Source: Planctomycetota bacterium
GTDB taxonomy: Bacteria > Planctomycetota > Planctomycetia > Pirellulales > Pirellulaceae
Length of the DNA: 64,000 nt
NCBI GenBank assembly: GCA_014381825.1
Contig: JACNKX010000061.1
Location: forward strand, 62,001 to 126,000
Direction of reading: 5' to 3'
Shown: one piece after another, positions 8,537-17,600 of the stretch
Layout of the letters: each line of letters starts with the position of its first letter
How positions within the stretch are numbered: the first letter of the stretch is position 1
Notes under the pieces: model-generated
What the model was told of the DNA's origin: nothing
Databases searched by the model: none
The model's input: only the letters and a program-made list of their open reading frames with translations
Program-made: the position numbers and the translations under genes

Positions 8537-9910
8537 ATGTGGGAGAAGCTTCGCGTTGTCTTTACGATTCCCGAATTGCGACAGAAGATCTTTCTGACGT
8601 TGATCTTTCTCGGAATCTATCGAGTCGGCTTTCAGATTACATTGCCGATTATCGATCAAGCTGCGATGGCGGCGAACACCACGCAAGGCAGTTTCGGGGA
8701 CTTCGTCGATAAGGTCGCGGTCTTTGCTGCCAGCGATCTGCAAAAGGCGACCATCTTTGGATTGGGCATTATGCCCTACATCTCCGCTTCGATTATCTTT
8801 CAGCTGTTGGGGAGTGTCTGGAAGCCGCTTGAAGAACTCAAAAAGGAGGGCGAGACCGGTCGGAAGAAGATTAACGAGTACACTCGGTATGTGACCGTAT
8901 TGCTTTGTTTCGTTCAGAGTTGGTTCTATCTGTTGGCAATCATGCAGCCGAGAGACGGTGTCGGGATGATTGCCGCCCAGTTCTTGTCCGATCCGGGAGA
9001 TCCAACGAGCTTATCGTTTGGCTGGCAATTAACCTCCGTCCTCACCATGACGTGCGGCACTATCTTTTTGATGTGGCTGGGCGAACAGATAGATGAGTTC
9101 GGAATCGGCAACGGCATCAGCTTGCTGATTATGGCCGGTATCCTGGCGCGAATGCCAGGAGCGATGATCAACCTGATCAAAAATGCCGAGTTTGAGTTGC
9201 TTGGATTCGGATCTTCGCGAACTGGCATAGAGACATTGATTGTTCTGTGCTTCCTCTTTGTGGCTGTTGTTTTTGGAGTTGTCTTCATCACGTTGGGGCA
9301 ACGACGAATTCCGACGCAAAGTGCCAAGCACGTTCGTGGTCGGCGCGTCTACGGTGGAACTCGTCAACACCTTCCGCTTCGAATCAATCAAGCTGGCGTG
9401 ATGCCAATCATTTTCGCAAGCAGCCTCCTGATGCTGCCGACGATGGTATTCGGGGCGATCGCGAATGTTACAGAAGGTACGATGCAAGATGTCTTTGGTC
9501 AGTTGGGACAGATGCTTGGCGGTGGCTTATCCTTTACGTACAACTTGCTGTACGTTGTCTTGATTTATTTCTTCTGCTACTTCTGGACGGCGATTACGTT
9601 CAATCCGAAGGAGATGGCGGAGAATCTAAAGGACTATGGCACGTTCATTCCCGGCTATCGTCCCGGTAAACGAACCGCTGATTATCTTGAGAAGGTGATG
9701 GTGCGGATTACGTATGTGGGCGCCGGGTTCCTCGCGCTTGTCGCGATCGTACCGACCATGATTTCCGGTTCGCTGGGTGTCGATTTCCAGATTGCAAGCT
9801 TTTACGGCGGTACTGGTTTGCTGATCGCTGTGAGCGTTGCCTTCGACCTCGTTCAGAAGATCGACAGTCACTTAGTGATGCGAAACTATCGTGGCCTCTT
9901 GGAAGGTTAA
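8537..9910 (+). CDS. secY: Protein translocase subunit SecY
   Basis: SecY is the channel of the Sec translocon in the cytoplasmic membrane. The 457-residue product is hydrophobic with about ten membrane segments. It has the N-terminal RQKIFLTLIFLGIYRVG, the LGIMPYISASIIFQLL signature near residue 80, the cytoplasmic RRIPTQSAKHVRGRR loop and the GYRPGKRTADYLEKVM C-terminal loop. As in E. coli, it closes the spc gene group, and a 212-base gap separates it from rpmJ. Confidence 0.97.
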   Translation: MWEKLRVVFTIPELRQKIFLTLIFLGIYRVGFQITLPIIDQAAMAANTTQGSFGDFVDKVAVFAASDLQKATIFGLGIMPYISASIIFQLLGSVWKPLEELKKEGETGRKKINEYTRYVTVLLCFVQSWFYLLAIMQPRDGVGMIAAQFLSDPGDPTSLSFGWQLTSVLTMTCGTIFLMWLGEQIDEFGIGNGISLLIMAGILARMPGAMINLIKNAEFELLGFGSSRTGIETLIVLCFLFVAVVFGVVFITLGQRRIPTQSAKHVRGRRVYGGTRQHLPLRINQAGVMPIIFASSLLMLPTMVFGAIANVTEGTMQDVFGQLGQMLGGGLSFTYNLLYVVLIYFFCYFWTAITFNPKEMAENLKDYGTFIPGYRPGKRTADYLEKVMVRITYVGAGFLALVAIVPTMISGSLGVDFQIASFYGGTGLLIAVSVAFDLVQKIDSHLVMRNYRGLLEG

Positions 9911-10058
9911 TCGGTAGCATTCTGGATCGCCGGGTGATTTGGACCGAAGTCGACAGAGTCGCGGGTAGCGAGATAACGAGAAACGCCAGCTGAGGCGGAG
10001 TTTATGGGAAATTGTCCCCCCGACAGCACCGATTTCCGAAAGTTTGCCCGGGTGGGCC

Positions 10059-10088
10059 TTGAAGTCTAGGCAAAAAAGATCATATACT
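10059..10088 (+). promoter_or_regulatory. Sigma-70-like promoter before rpmJ
   Basis: TTGAAG (10059-10064) and TATACT (10083-10088) are separated by 18 bases and lie 34 bases before the rpmJ start codon. Both hexamers are close to TTGACA and TATAAT (4/6 and 5/6). The surrounding sequence is AT-rich in an otherwise GC-balanced gap. It would allow rpmJ-rpsM-rpsK-rpoA-rplQ to be transcribed independently of the upstream ribosomal genes. Confidence 0.55.
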
Positions 10089-10122
10089 GACACGCTTTAC
10101 TTGAGTGGATTGGGGACGAGTT

Positions 10123-10239
10123 ATGAAGGTACGTGCCAGCGTCAAGCGTGTGTGCGAGAACTGCAAAGTCGTACGTCGCAAGGGTCGCGTTTATATCGTT
10201 TGCAGTAGCAATCCACGTCATAAGCAACGTCAAGGCTAG
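10123..10239 (+). CDS. rpmJ: 50S ribosomal protein L36
   Basis: The 38-residue product starts [20 protein letters not shown] and ends NPRHKQRQG. The zinc ligands C11, C14, C27 and H33 of the zinc-binding L36 form are all present. It is the smallest ribosomal protein. It heads the alpha group here, after the 212-base gap from secY, and rpsM follows after 52 bases. Confidence 0.96.
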   Translation: MKVRASVKRVCENCKVVRRKGRVYIVCSSNPRHKQRQG

Positions 10240-10291
10240 TAGCCAGCGTCCCGTGTTGGGTGACTCGGTACTTGTGAGGAGCGACAAATAG

Positions 10292-10675
10292 ATGCCTCGT
10301 TTGCTCGGTGTTGATATTCCAAATGACAAAACAGCGGTCATTTCGTTGACCTATCTGTACGGAGTCGGTCCGAAGACCGCTCGAGATTTGTGCCATAAGG
10401 CTGGCGTCGAGCCGACTTTAAAGGCTCGCGAATTGGCGGATGACGAACTCGGTCGATTGGCTGCGTTGCTAGAACGTGATTACGTTGTCGAAGGCCCGCT
10501 TCGTCGCCAACTCCAACAAGCGATCACGCGACTTCGCGATGTGAAGTGTTATCGTGGTGTTCGACATCGAGTCGGATTGCCTGTACGTGGCCAACGCACT
10601 CGTACTAACGCTCGCACTCGCAAAGGCCCCAAGAAAACAGTCGCCGGTAAAAAGGGCGTGAAGGACCTGAGGTAA
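10292..10675 (+). CDS. rpsM: 30S ribosomal protein S13
   Basis: S13 contacts P-site tRNA and forms head bridges to the 50S subunit. The 127-residue product has MPRLLGVDIPNDKTAVISL, the helix-hairpin region YGVGPKTARDLC and the basic C-terminal signature GLPVRGQRTRTNARTRKGP. Normal length and position. Confidence 0.97.
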   Translation: MPRLLGVDIPNDKTAVISLTYLYGVGPKTARDLCHKAGVEPTLKARELADDELGRLAALLERDYVVEGPLRRQLQQAITRLRDVKCYRGVRHRVGLPVRGQRTRTNARTRKGPKKTVAGKKGVKDLR

Positions 10676-10722
10676 AGCCTCGGTTGACCGCGCGTCCAAG
10701 GAATTCATAGGAGTTGTCCCTC

Positions 10723-11103
10723 GTGGCGAAGACCAAGAAACGAAGAGTTCGGCGTAACGTGACCGTTGGAGTTGCCCACATTAAGGCGACTTTCAACAAC
10801 ACGACCGTCACAATCACCGATACCAAGGGTGACACATTATGCTGGGCAAGTGCTGGTACTTCCGGATTTAAGGGAAGTCGAAAAAGCACGCCGTTCGCTG
10901 GCCAATGCGCCGCTCAACAGGCGGCCGAAAAGGCAACGAAGTTCGGCATGAAGGAAGTCGAGGTTCGAGTCAAAGGGCCCGGTTCCGGACGAGAGAGCGC
11001 GATCACGTCGCTGCAAGCTGCGGGCTTGAATGTGAAGTTGATCGAAGACTGTACTCCGATTCCGCACAACGGGTGCCGTCCTCGTAAGAAGCGACGAGTC
11101 TAA
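10723..11103 (+). CDS. rpsK: 30S ribosomal protein S11
   Basis: S11 lies on the 30S platform near the E site. The 126-residue product has the motifs [32 protein letters not shown] and the C-terminal [15 protein letters not shown]. The start is GTG at 10723, nine bases after TAGGAG; an in-frame TTG at 10714 abuts that ribosome-binding site and is rejected. rpsD, usually next, is absent; rpoA follows after 69 bases. Confidence 0.96.
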   Translation: MAKTKKRRVRRNVTVGVAHIKATFNNTTVTITDTKGDTLCWASAGTSGFKGSRKSTPFAGQCAAQQAAEKATKFGMKEVEVRVKGPGSGRESAITSLQAAGLNVKLIEDCTPIPHNGCRPRKKRRV

Positions 11104-11172
11104 AACAATCGCTGGCACGGAATTTCTCATGATCGCTGCCTGTTCAGCGACATCGTTCTAGGGAGACGACTG

Positions 11173-12168
11173 ATGCATATTCGATGGCGTGGTTTGGAAT
11201 TGCCGAGCGTAGTGGACTGTGACAAGGATTCCTTGTCCGCAACGTACGGAAAGTTCGTTGCAGAGCCGTTTGAGCGAGGATTTGGTGTGACAATTGGCAA
11301 CAGCCTTCGACGTATCTTGCTTTCCAGCTTGGAAGGTAGCGCCGTAACTCAAATCAAAATCCGCGGTGCCCAGCACGAGTTCTCGACGATTCCGGGAATT
11401 CTCGAAGATGTCACGGACATCGTGTTGAACGTCAAGGCACTCGTTGTCAAGAATCACAGCGATTCGACTCGGGTTATCACCGTCGAGAAGAGTGAAGCTG
11501 GTGTGATCACCGGTGCCGATGTTCAGGTTGATGCGGATGTCGAGATTATCAACAAGGACCATGTAATTGCGACGGTGACCGACGACGTTCCATTTATGAT
11601 GGAAATGGTAGTCGAGAACGGTCGCGGCTATGTTCCTGCAACGGAGCACAGTTCGGGCGAACATGAGATTGGGATCATCCCCATCGACGCGGTCTACAGT
11701 CCTGTCACTCGAGTTCGTTATGAGATCGAAGAGACTCGGGTTGGACAGAAGACGAACTACGACAAGTTGAATCTCGACATTTGGACGAACGGTTCGGTTC
11801 ATCCAGAGATGGCGTTAGTCGAAGCGGCTAAGATCCTCCGCAAGCACCTCAACCCATTCGTTCAGTATGTCGAACTAGGTCCCAAAGTGTATTCCGCTCC
11901 TCGTGCATCGAGCGGCGGAGCCGATGCAGCGATGGAGTCGAAGCTGAACCTCAGCTTGGCAGAACTCAAGCTCTCCGTCCGCGCGATGAACTGTCTTGAA
12001 TCAGAGAATATCAATACGGTTCGTGACTTAGTAACACGAACCGAAGATCAGCTCCTTGAAGTCCGCAACTTCGGCGACACGACGATGACCGAAGTTCGTG
12101 AAAAGCTGACCGAACTGGGGATGCATCTAGGCATGCGAGTACCTGCTGCACAGCCAGCACGTTTCTAA
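11173..12168 (+). CDS. rpoA: DNA-directed RNA polymerase alpha subunit
   Basis: Alpha assembles RNA polymerase through its N-terminal domain and contacts UP elements and activators through its C-terminal domain. The 331-residue product has the NTD signatures [20 protein letters not shown] and GYVPATEH, and a CTD with [14 protein letters not shown] and [16 protein letters not shown]. Length is normal. It lies between rpsK and rplQ, as in most bacteria. Confidence 0.98.
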   Translation: MHIRWRGLELPSVVDCDKDSLSATYGKFVAEPFERGFGVTIGNSLRRILLSSLEGSAVTQIKIRGAQHEFSTIPGILEDVTDIVLNVKALVVKNHSDSTRVITVEKSEAGVITGADVQVDADVEIINKDHVIATVTDDVPFMMEMVVENGRGYVPATEHSSGEHEIGIIPIDAVYSPVTRVRYEIEETRVGQKTNYDKLNLDIWTNGSVHPEMALVEAAKILRKHLNPFVQYVELGPKVYSAPRASSGGADAAMESKLNLSLAELKLSVRAMNCLESENINTVRDLVTRTEDQLLEVRNFGDTTMTEVREKLTELGMHLGMRVPAAQPARF

Positions 12169-12204
12169 CAATATATCAGAGTAACTACTGGACGCAGTGT
12201 AGCC

Positions 12205-12891
12205 ATGCGACACCGAAGACGAGGCCGAATTTTAGGACGTTCCCCAAGCCATCGCCGTGCGATGTTGCGCAATCTGGCGAGCAGCTTGATCCTGACCGAA
12301 CGAGATGCGGAGTTCGACGAAAACGAGCCGAAGGTCAAAGGTCGCGTTACGACGACTTTACATAAGGCCAAGGAAGTTCGTCCGCTGGTAGAGAAATGCG
12401 TGACGATCGCGCGTCATTCGCTCAAGCATCAAGAGAACGCCGAACAGTTCGCCACAGATGCCGAACGCGGTAGCTCCGAATGGAAGCAGTGGCGTTCTAG
12501 TGATCAATGGCAGAAGTGGGTTGCGGCCATCGCGCCTACGGTTGCGGCGCGGCGCCGGGCGTTGCAGCTGCTCGGCGATAAGCAAGCCGTCAAGATTCTC
12601 TTCGACGATATCGCTCCTCGGTTCGCGGACCGTAACGGTGGTTACACTCGTGTGCTACGCCTGGCGCAGCCCCGCCTGGGGGACGCCGGGATTCAAGCGA
12701 TTATCGAATTCGTCGGTGTCCACGACCGAGAGACCGTTCGCAGCGAGAAACCTTCCTTCGGTGGTGAAGAAGCTGTCGATGAAGGCGATTCCGACGCATC
12801 GGCCGAGCCTGAAGCGTCTGAAGAGGCAGCTGCAACTGACGCTGATGCTTCCGATGCAACTGACGAATCGGAAGATGCGAAGTCCGAGTAA
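12205..12891 (+). CDS. rplQ: 50S ribosomal protein L17 with long insert and acidic tail
   Basis: The N-terminal part, MRHRRRGRILGRSPSHRRAM, and the C-terminal family block FDDIAPRFADRNGGYTRVLR identify L17. At 228 residues it is far longer than the usual 115-130. The extra length comes from two places: an insert of about 30 residues near 79-109, Trp/Gln-rich (SSEWKQWRSSDQWQKWVA), and a C-terminal tail of about 55 residues made almost only of Asp, Glu, Ala and Ser. The acidic tail is unexpected in a ribosomal protein. It closes the ribosomal cluster; the next gene converges from the other strand after 31 bases. Confidence 0.95.
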   Translation: MRHRRRGRILGRSPSHRRAMLRNLASSLILTERDAEFDENEPKVKGRVTTTLHKAKEVRPLVEKCVTIARHSLKHQENAEQFATDAERGSSEWKQWRSSDQWQKWVAAIAPTVAARRRALQLLGDKQAVKILFDDIAPRFADRNGGYTRVLRLAQPRLGDAGIQAIIEFVGVHDRETVRSEKPSFGGEEAVDEGDSDASAEPEASEEAAATDADASDATDESEDAKSE

Positions 12892-12922
12892 TTGTCCCTG
12901 ACGGAATTCACCGCAGGCATGA

Positions 12923-13756
12923 TCACTTCGCGTTAACGCGCGAGTACATCTCCGGTCGCCGATCATCAAACCGGTCGATGATGTGTTTTTCCGGTACTCG
13001 GACGATACGCTTTGTTCTCGCGCGCTGAACATCGATATCCGCGTATAGAATCGCCTCATCAGTGTGTGCTGCTCCAGCTATCACCCGTCCGCTCGGATCG
13101 CAGACCTTGCTCTGCCCGATAAACGGGAAACCGCGTTCGACGCCGACCCTATTAACACACGCGTAGTACACGTTGTTCTCCATCGCTCGCGTATTCGCCA
13201 CGTGAGCCGCCATGCATTCGGCACCCGGAGGGAAGTTAGTTGGAAGGGCAATCAAATCCGCACCGTCCAGCGCCATTACGCGAGCTGATTCGGGAAACGC
13301 GCTGTCATAGCAGATATTCATTCCGACTCGCAACTCCCCCGCCGAGTGAACTACGAAGGGTCGATCGCCGGGATCAGTGAACCGATCGATTCCAAGAAAC
13401 GGCAAGTGAATCTTACGATAACTCCCAGCGACGCCCTGCGGCCCGATGAGAACGCAAGCATTAAAGAGTTGGTCGTCAGCCGTTTCGAGCATTCCCATAA
13501 TCGCAAACACGTCAAGTCGAGAGCAAGCGTCAGCCAGTCGCTCGCAGCTTGGGCCAGGAATCGATTCAGCATACGGCATCGCTTCCTCACGACTGTCGAA
13601 GCAGTATCCGGATAACGAACACTCCGGAAAAATGGTTAGTTGTGCGCCATTCGTAGCGGTCGCCTCAAGAGTTTTAATCATCGCGTCTAGGTTGGCTTTG
13701 GGCTCGCCAAGTCGAATGTCCATCTGAGCGGCAGCGATTCGGTGCGAATGGGGCAC
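12923..13756 (-). CDS. Carbon-nitrogen (nitrilase superfamily) hydrolase
   Basis: The 277-residue product has the complete catalytic triad of the superfamily: Glu45 in FPECSLSGYCF, Lys115 in YRKIHLPFLG and Cys149 in GMNICYDSAFPES. These enzymes hydrolyse amides, nitriles or carbamoyl groups through a thioimidate or acyl-enzyme. The fold is the single-domain aliphatic amidase/omega-amidase type. The substrate cannot be read from the sequence; N-carbamoyl-amine or omega-amidase activities are possible. It is cytoplasmic, with no signal peptide. It converges with rplQ and follows the divergent DUF1080 gene in the same orientation after 72 bases. Confidence 0.88.
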   Translation of the reverse strand: MPHSHRIAAAQMDIRLGEPKANLDAMIKTLEATATNGAQLTIFPECSLSGYCFDSREEAMPYAESIPGPSCERLADACSRLDVFAIMGMLETADDQLFNACVLIGPQGVAGSYRKIHLPFLGIDRFTDPGDRPFVVHSAGELRVGMNICYDSAFPESARVMALDGADLIALPTNFPPGAECMAAHVANTRAMENNVYYACVNRVGVERGFPFIGQSKVCDPSGRVIAGAAHTDEAILYADIDVQRARTKRIVRVPEKHIIDRFDDRRPEMYSRVNAK

Positions 13757-13828
13757 AGCGATTGTTCCTGGTTGATATGCGATCAGTGTTAGTGGAGAGG
13801 AAGTCCTAACGTAGGAATCGAATTGCCG

Positions 13829-14545
13829 CTAAAGTCGGGTCAGCTGAATATCGCGCACCGCTGACTTCGTATACCAACTAGCGATCCCAAATGGGCGAAC
13901 TGGTTCCTGCTCCCACCAGATCGATAGCTTACGCTTTGCATGTTCGACGTCAACGATCTGTTCTTTGTCGATCCACACTTCGACCTTCTCGCTCGTGACT
14001 CGAAGCCGAACGCGATACCAACGGTTCTGTTCGAACTCCGTATATCCCGTTGTCTCATTCTCGATGGCCGACATGTTGTCTAGATTCGAAAGTCCAGTCG
14101 TACCACCGCCCCATCCGCCAAGCACCAATGACAAGTAGTCGTCGCCTACCGGAAACGTGATGCCACAGAAGAAATCGGATCCGTCGATCCGTTTCGCTTC
14201 GAGAGTAACTTCGTAATCTGAGCGAGGGAATTCGCCATCGACTCGAATGCCGGATGCTGGAGTTCCCGCTCCGAGAATGATGGCGTTGTCGACGACCGCG
14301 ATCTCACCATGCGCCGCGAAGTCGTACTTCTCGATCACGGCCCATCCGGAAAGATCTTTCCCATTGAATAGCGATCGAGCCGCATGTTCCGCGTCCGCCT
14401 GCCGCGTCCTTTCGTCCTCGGGCGCAGTATGAACTGAGTCGTAGCCGAGCCGCAGGCAACGTCTTCGGCGGAGGATTGGTTGGGCACCGACCGTGTCACT
14501 AACGACCGCTATTAGAACCAGTATCGCCAACAAACGTTTCATCAT
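13829..14545 (-). CDS. Secreted DUF1080 (3-keto-disaccharide hydrolase-like) protein
   Basis: The 238-residue product starts with a signal peptide (MMKRLLAILVLIAVVSDTVG) and then the family opening SLFNGKDLSGWAV, a concanavalin-like beta-sandwich pattern with LEAKRIDGSDFFCGITFPV, and a final SWYTKSAVRDIQLTRL. DUF1080 proteins are abundant in planctomycetes and some members act on 3-keto-glycosides; the activity here is inferred from family only. Two ATG codons in tandem open the gene. It is divergent from the Lhr helicase across about 134 bases. Confidence 0.82.
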   Translation of the reverse strand: MMKRLLAILVLIAVVSDTVGAQPILRRRRCLRLGYDSVHTAPEDERTRQADAEHAARSLFNGKDLSGWAVIEKYDFAAHGEIAVVDNAIILGAGTPASGIRVDGEFPRSDYEVTLEAKRIDGSDFFCGITFPVGDDYLSLVLGGWGGGTTGLSNLDNMSAIENETTGYTEFEQNRWYRVRLRVTSEKVEVWIDKEQIVDVEHAKRKLSIWWEQEPVRPFGIASWYTKSAVRDIQLTRL

Positions 14546-14644
14546 TGTTCTCGCAATTTATTAGTCAGCAGAATCTCCGCAGATCTAGTGATCGCCATAA
14601 TCGCTCACATGCCTCTCCATTGCAACAAATGGCCAGCGAAGTGA

Positions 14645-14673
14645 CTGCCATCGGCAGGACGGACCGGTACAAT
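14645..14673 (+). promoter_or_regulatory. Promoter-like site giving a leaderless lhr transcript
   Basis: CTGCCA (14645-14650), a 17-base spacer and TACAAT (14668-14673) match sigma-70 hexamers 4/6 and 5/6. The predicted transcription start falls on the A of the ATG at 14680, and there is no Shine-Dalgarno before that ATG. This pattern fits a leaderless mRNA. It is a prediction from sequence alone. Confidence 0.4.
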
Positions 14674-14679
14674 AGCGGT

Positions 14680-17600
14680 ATGCCGCTCGACATGTTTCAC
14701 CCTCTGGTCCGGGAATGGTTTTCGACTCGCTTTGGTGAGCCGACGGAACCGCAACTGAAGGGTTGGCCTCAGATTGCCGCGAGACGAAACACGCTGATCG
14801 CAGCACCGACCGGATCTGGAAAGACGCTTGCCGCATTCCTCGTTTGTCTGAATCGCTTGTGGGAAGACTGGCTCGACGGCAAGTTGGAAGACGGTGTTCG
14901 CGTTGTCTATGTATCACCGCTGAAGGCGCTTAGTAACGACGTCGAGCGAAATCTGCAACAGCCGCTCGCCGAGTTACGCGAGTTGGCACTGCAACGCGAC
15001 TTCGGTACTCCTCCGATCCGGACAGCCGTTCGCACGGGCGATACGCCGAGTTCAGCTCGCCAGAAAATGCTTCGTGTGCCTCCGCACATATTGGTCACAA
15101 CGCCAGAGTCACTTTACTTAATGCTGACGGCCGAGAAGAGCCGCGTCGTTCTCAAATCCGTCGACACAGTCATCGTCGACGAAATCCATGCGTTAGCGCG
15201 CGACAAGCGAGGATCGCATCTCGCCTTGACCTTGGAACGATTGGCCGATCTCTGCGATGCGCCCCCCGTTCGGATCGGGCTGTCGGCGACACAACGTCCA
15301 ATCGACGATATCGCAAAGTTTCTCGTCGGTTCGCGCGCCGAGCGACTTACGCATATCGAATCTCCCACCGTCGAACCGAGTGTAAACAACGTACGCAGCG
15401 ACGAAGTATTCATTGTTGATGGCGGGCACTCCAGGGACTTAGACCTCGCGGTCGATGTTCCACCTAACGAACTCGCGGCAGTCTGTTCCAACGAACAGTG
15501 GGGAGAAGTCTACGAGCACTTAGTCGAGCTAATTCGATCGCATCGCAGCACACTCATCTTCGTCAACACGCGACGCTTGGCAGAGCGAATCTCGCATCAT
15601 CTACGTGAAGTCCTTGGTGAAGATGCCGTAGCTGGTCACCATGGAAGTCTGGCGAAGGACCTCCGCCATTCTGCCGAACAACGGCTGAAGAATGGTGAGT
15701 TGAAAGCGATCGTCGCCACGGCATCGCTCGAAATGGGAATCGACGTTGGTTACATCGACTTGGTCTGCCAAGTCGGATCGCCTCGAGCGATTGCTACGTT
15801 TCTGCAACGAGTCGGACGGTCTGGCCACTCGTTGGGGCTAACACCCAAGGGTCGACTCTTTCCACTGACACGAGACGAATTGCTCGAGTGCATGGCGCTC
15901 GTCCGAGCCGTCAAACGTGGCGACCTGGATCGAATCGAGATCCCACAGGCTCCACTCGATATTCTCGCGCAACAGATCGTCGCGACAGTTGCCTGCGAAG
16001 ATTGGGACGAGGATCAGTTGTTCGAGCTCTGTCGACGCGCATGGCCATATCGAGATTTAGGCCGCGAGCGATTCGACGAGGTCGTCGAGATGCTCGCAAG
16101 TGGTCTCACGGCTGGCACGAAGCGAGGCCTTCATCTGCATCGCGATCGAATCAACGGGCGTGTTCGTGCACGACGCGGCGCAAGACTTGCGGCCATAACC
16201 TCGGGCGGCGCAATCCCCGATACAGCCGAGTATCGCGTCGTGACCGATCCGGACAAAACGTTCGTCGGTACGTTGGACGAAGATTTCGCGATCGAGAGCA
16301 TGGCTGGCGACGTGTTTTTGCTTGGAAACACCTCCTGGCGCGTGCAACAAGTTCGTTCTGGAGAAGTCATCGTGCAAGATGCGGAAGGTGCGCCGCCAAG
16401 CGTTCCATTCTGGTTCGGTGAAGGCCCAGGCCGGACGATCGAATTGTCGGCGGAAGTCTCTCGATTACGGCAGGATATTGCCGAGCAGCTATCGTCGTTA
16501 AACGATGAATGTGGTGTGAGCGGCTGGGCGTTTGAGCAAGCGACAAACTACATCGAATCACAAGTGGCTGCCATCGGACTCGTTCCGACAACCGAGCAAG
16601 TCGTCTTCGAACGTTTCTTCGATGAGTCGGGCGGCATGCAGTTAGTAATTCATTCGCCCTTTGGCGCGAGGATCAATCGAGCTTGGGGGCTCGCCCTGCG
16701 AAAGCGATTTTGCCGAAGTTTCGACTTCGAACTGCAAGCTGCTGCGACCGACAACGGGATTGTGCTTTCGCTCTCGCCGCAGCATAGCTTTCCGATTGAT
16801 TCTCTATTCAAGATGCTCGGACCCCACAACGCAAAGTACTTGTTGGAGCAAGCCGTCCTCGCGGCACCCATGTTTCAGGTGCGTTGGCGTTGGAACGTAA
16901 CCCGAGCATTAGCCGTGCTCCGCCGACAAGGAGGAAAGAAAGTCCCACCGCATCTGCTTCGTTTCCGTTGCGACGATCTGCTGGCTTCCGCGTTTCCCGA
17001 GACCGTTGGATGTTTAGAGAATCATCATGGCGATGTCGAAGTTCCAGATCATCCTCTGGTTCAACAGACGATGCACGATTGTTTGACCGAAGCAATGGAC
17101 GTCGAACGATGGGTCGGTGTGTTACAGGACGTCAAGGACAACCAGATCGAACTCGTGGCGCGCGATACGCGCGAGCCGTCACCGTTCAGTCACGAACTGT
17201 TGAACGCAAATCCATACGCGTTTCTGGATGGCGCTCCGCTGGAAGAACGGAGGACTCGGGCGGTCGCGACGCGGCGCTCCTTCTCAGCAGAAGATGTTCG
17301 CGACTTGGCTCGATTAGATCCGGCAGCAATCGCCCAAGTGCGTGCCGATGCATGGCCGCTCGTGCGCGATGCCGAGGAGCTTCACGAAGCACTTCTTACG
17401 CTCGTTGTCATCCCGATACATGAAGCTTCCAGATGGCAAACGTATTTCGATCAGCTTCTCTCGCTGGGGCGTGCCACATCGATCGAGTGTGGCCAACAGT
17501 CGTTCTGGATCGTTTCCGAATCGTGGCCTCTCGCGAGCGCCGTGTACGATGGTGTGATCGCAACGCCAAAGGTGAAACTCCCTGCCGCTCTGGAGAAGAC

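Noticed and set aside
11158-11802. A 214-codon minus-strand open frame opposite rpoA
   Set aside because: Its composition mirrors the rpoA codons, and rpoA is unquestionable; no start signal supports it.
14545-14679. Longer Lhr start at 14545
   Set aside because: It would overlap the divergent DUF1080 start codon; the added residues are polar and unlike helicases, and a promoter fits the later ATG.
15888-16421. A 177-codon plus-strand frame inside lhr
   Set aside because: Very Arg-rich, typical of a shifted reading of this gene; no motif.
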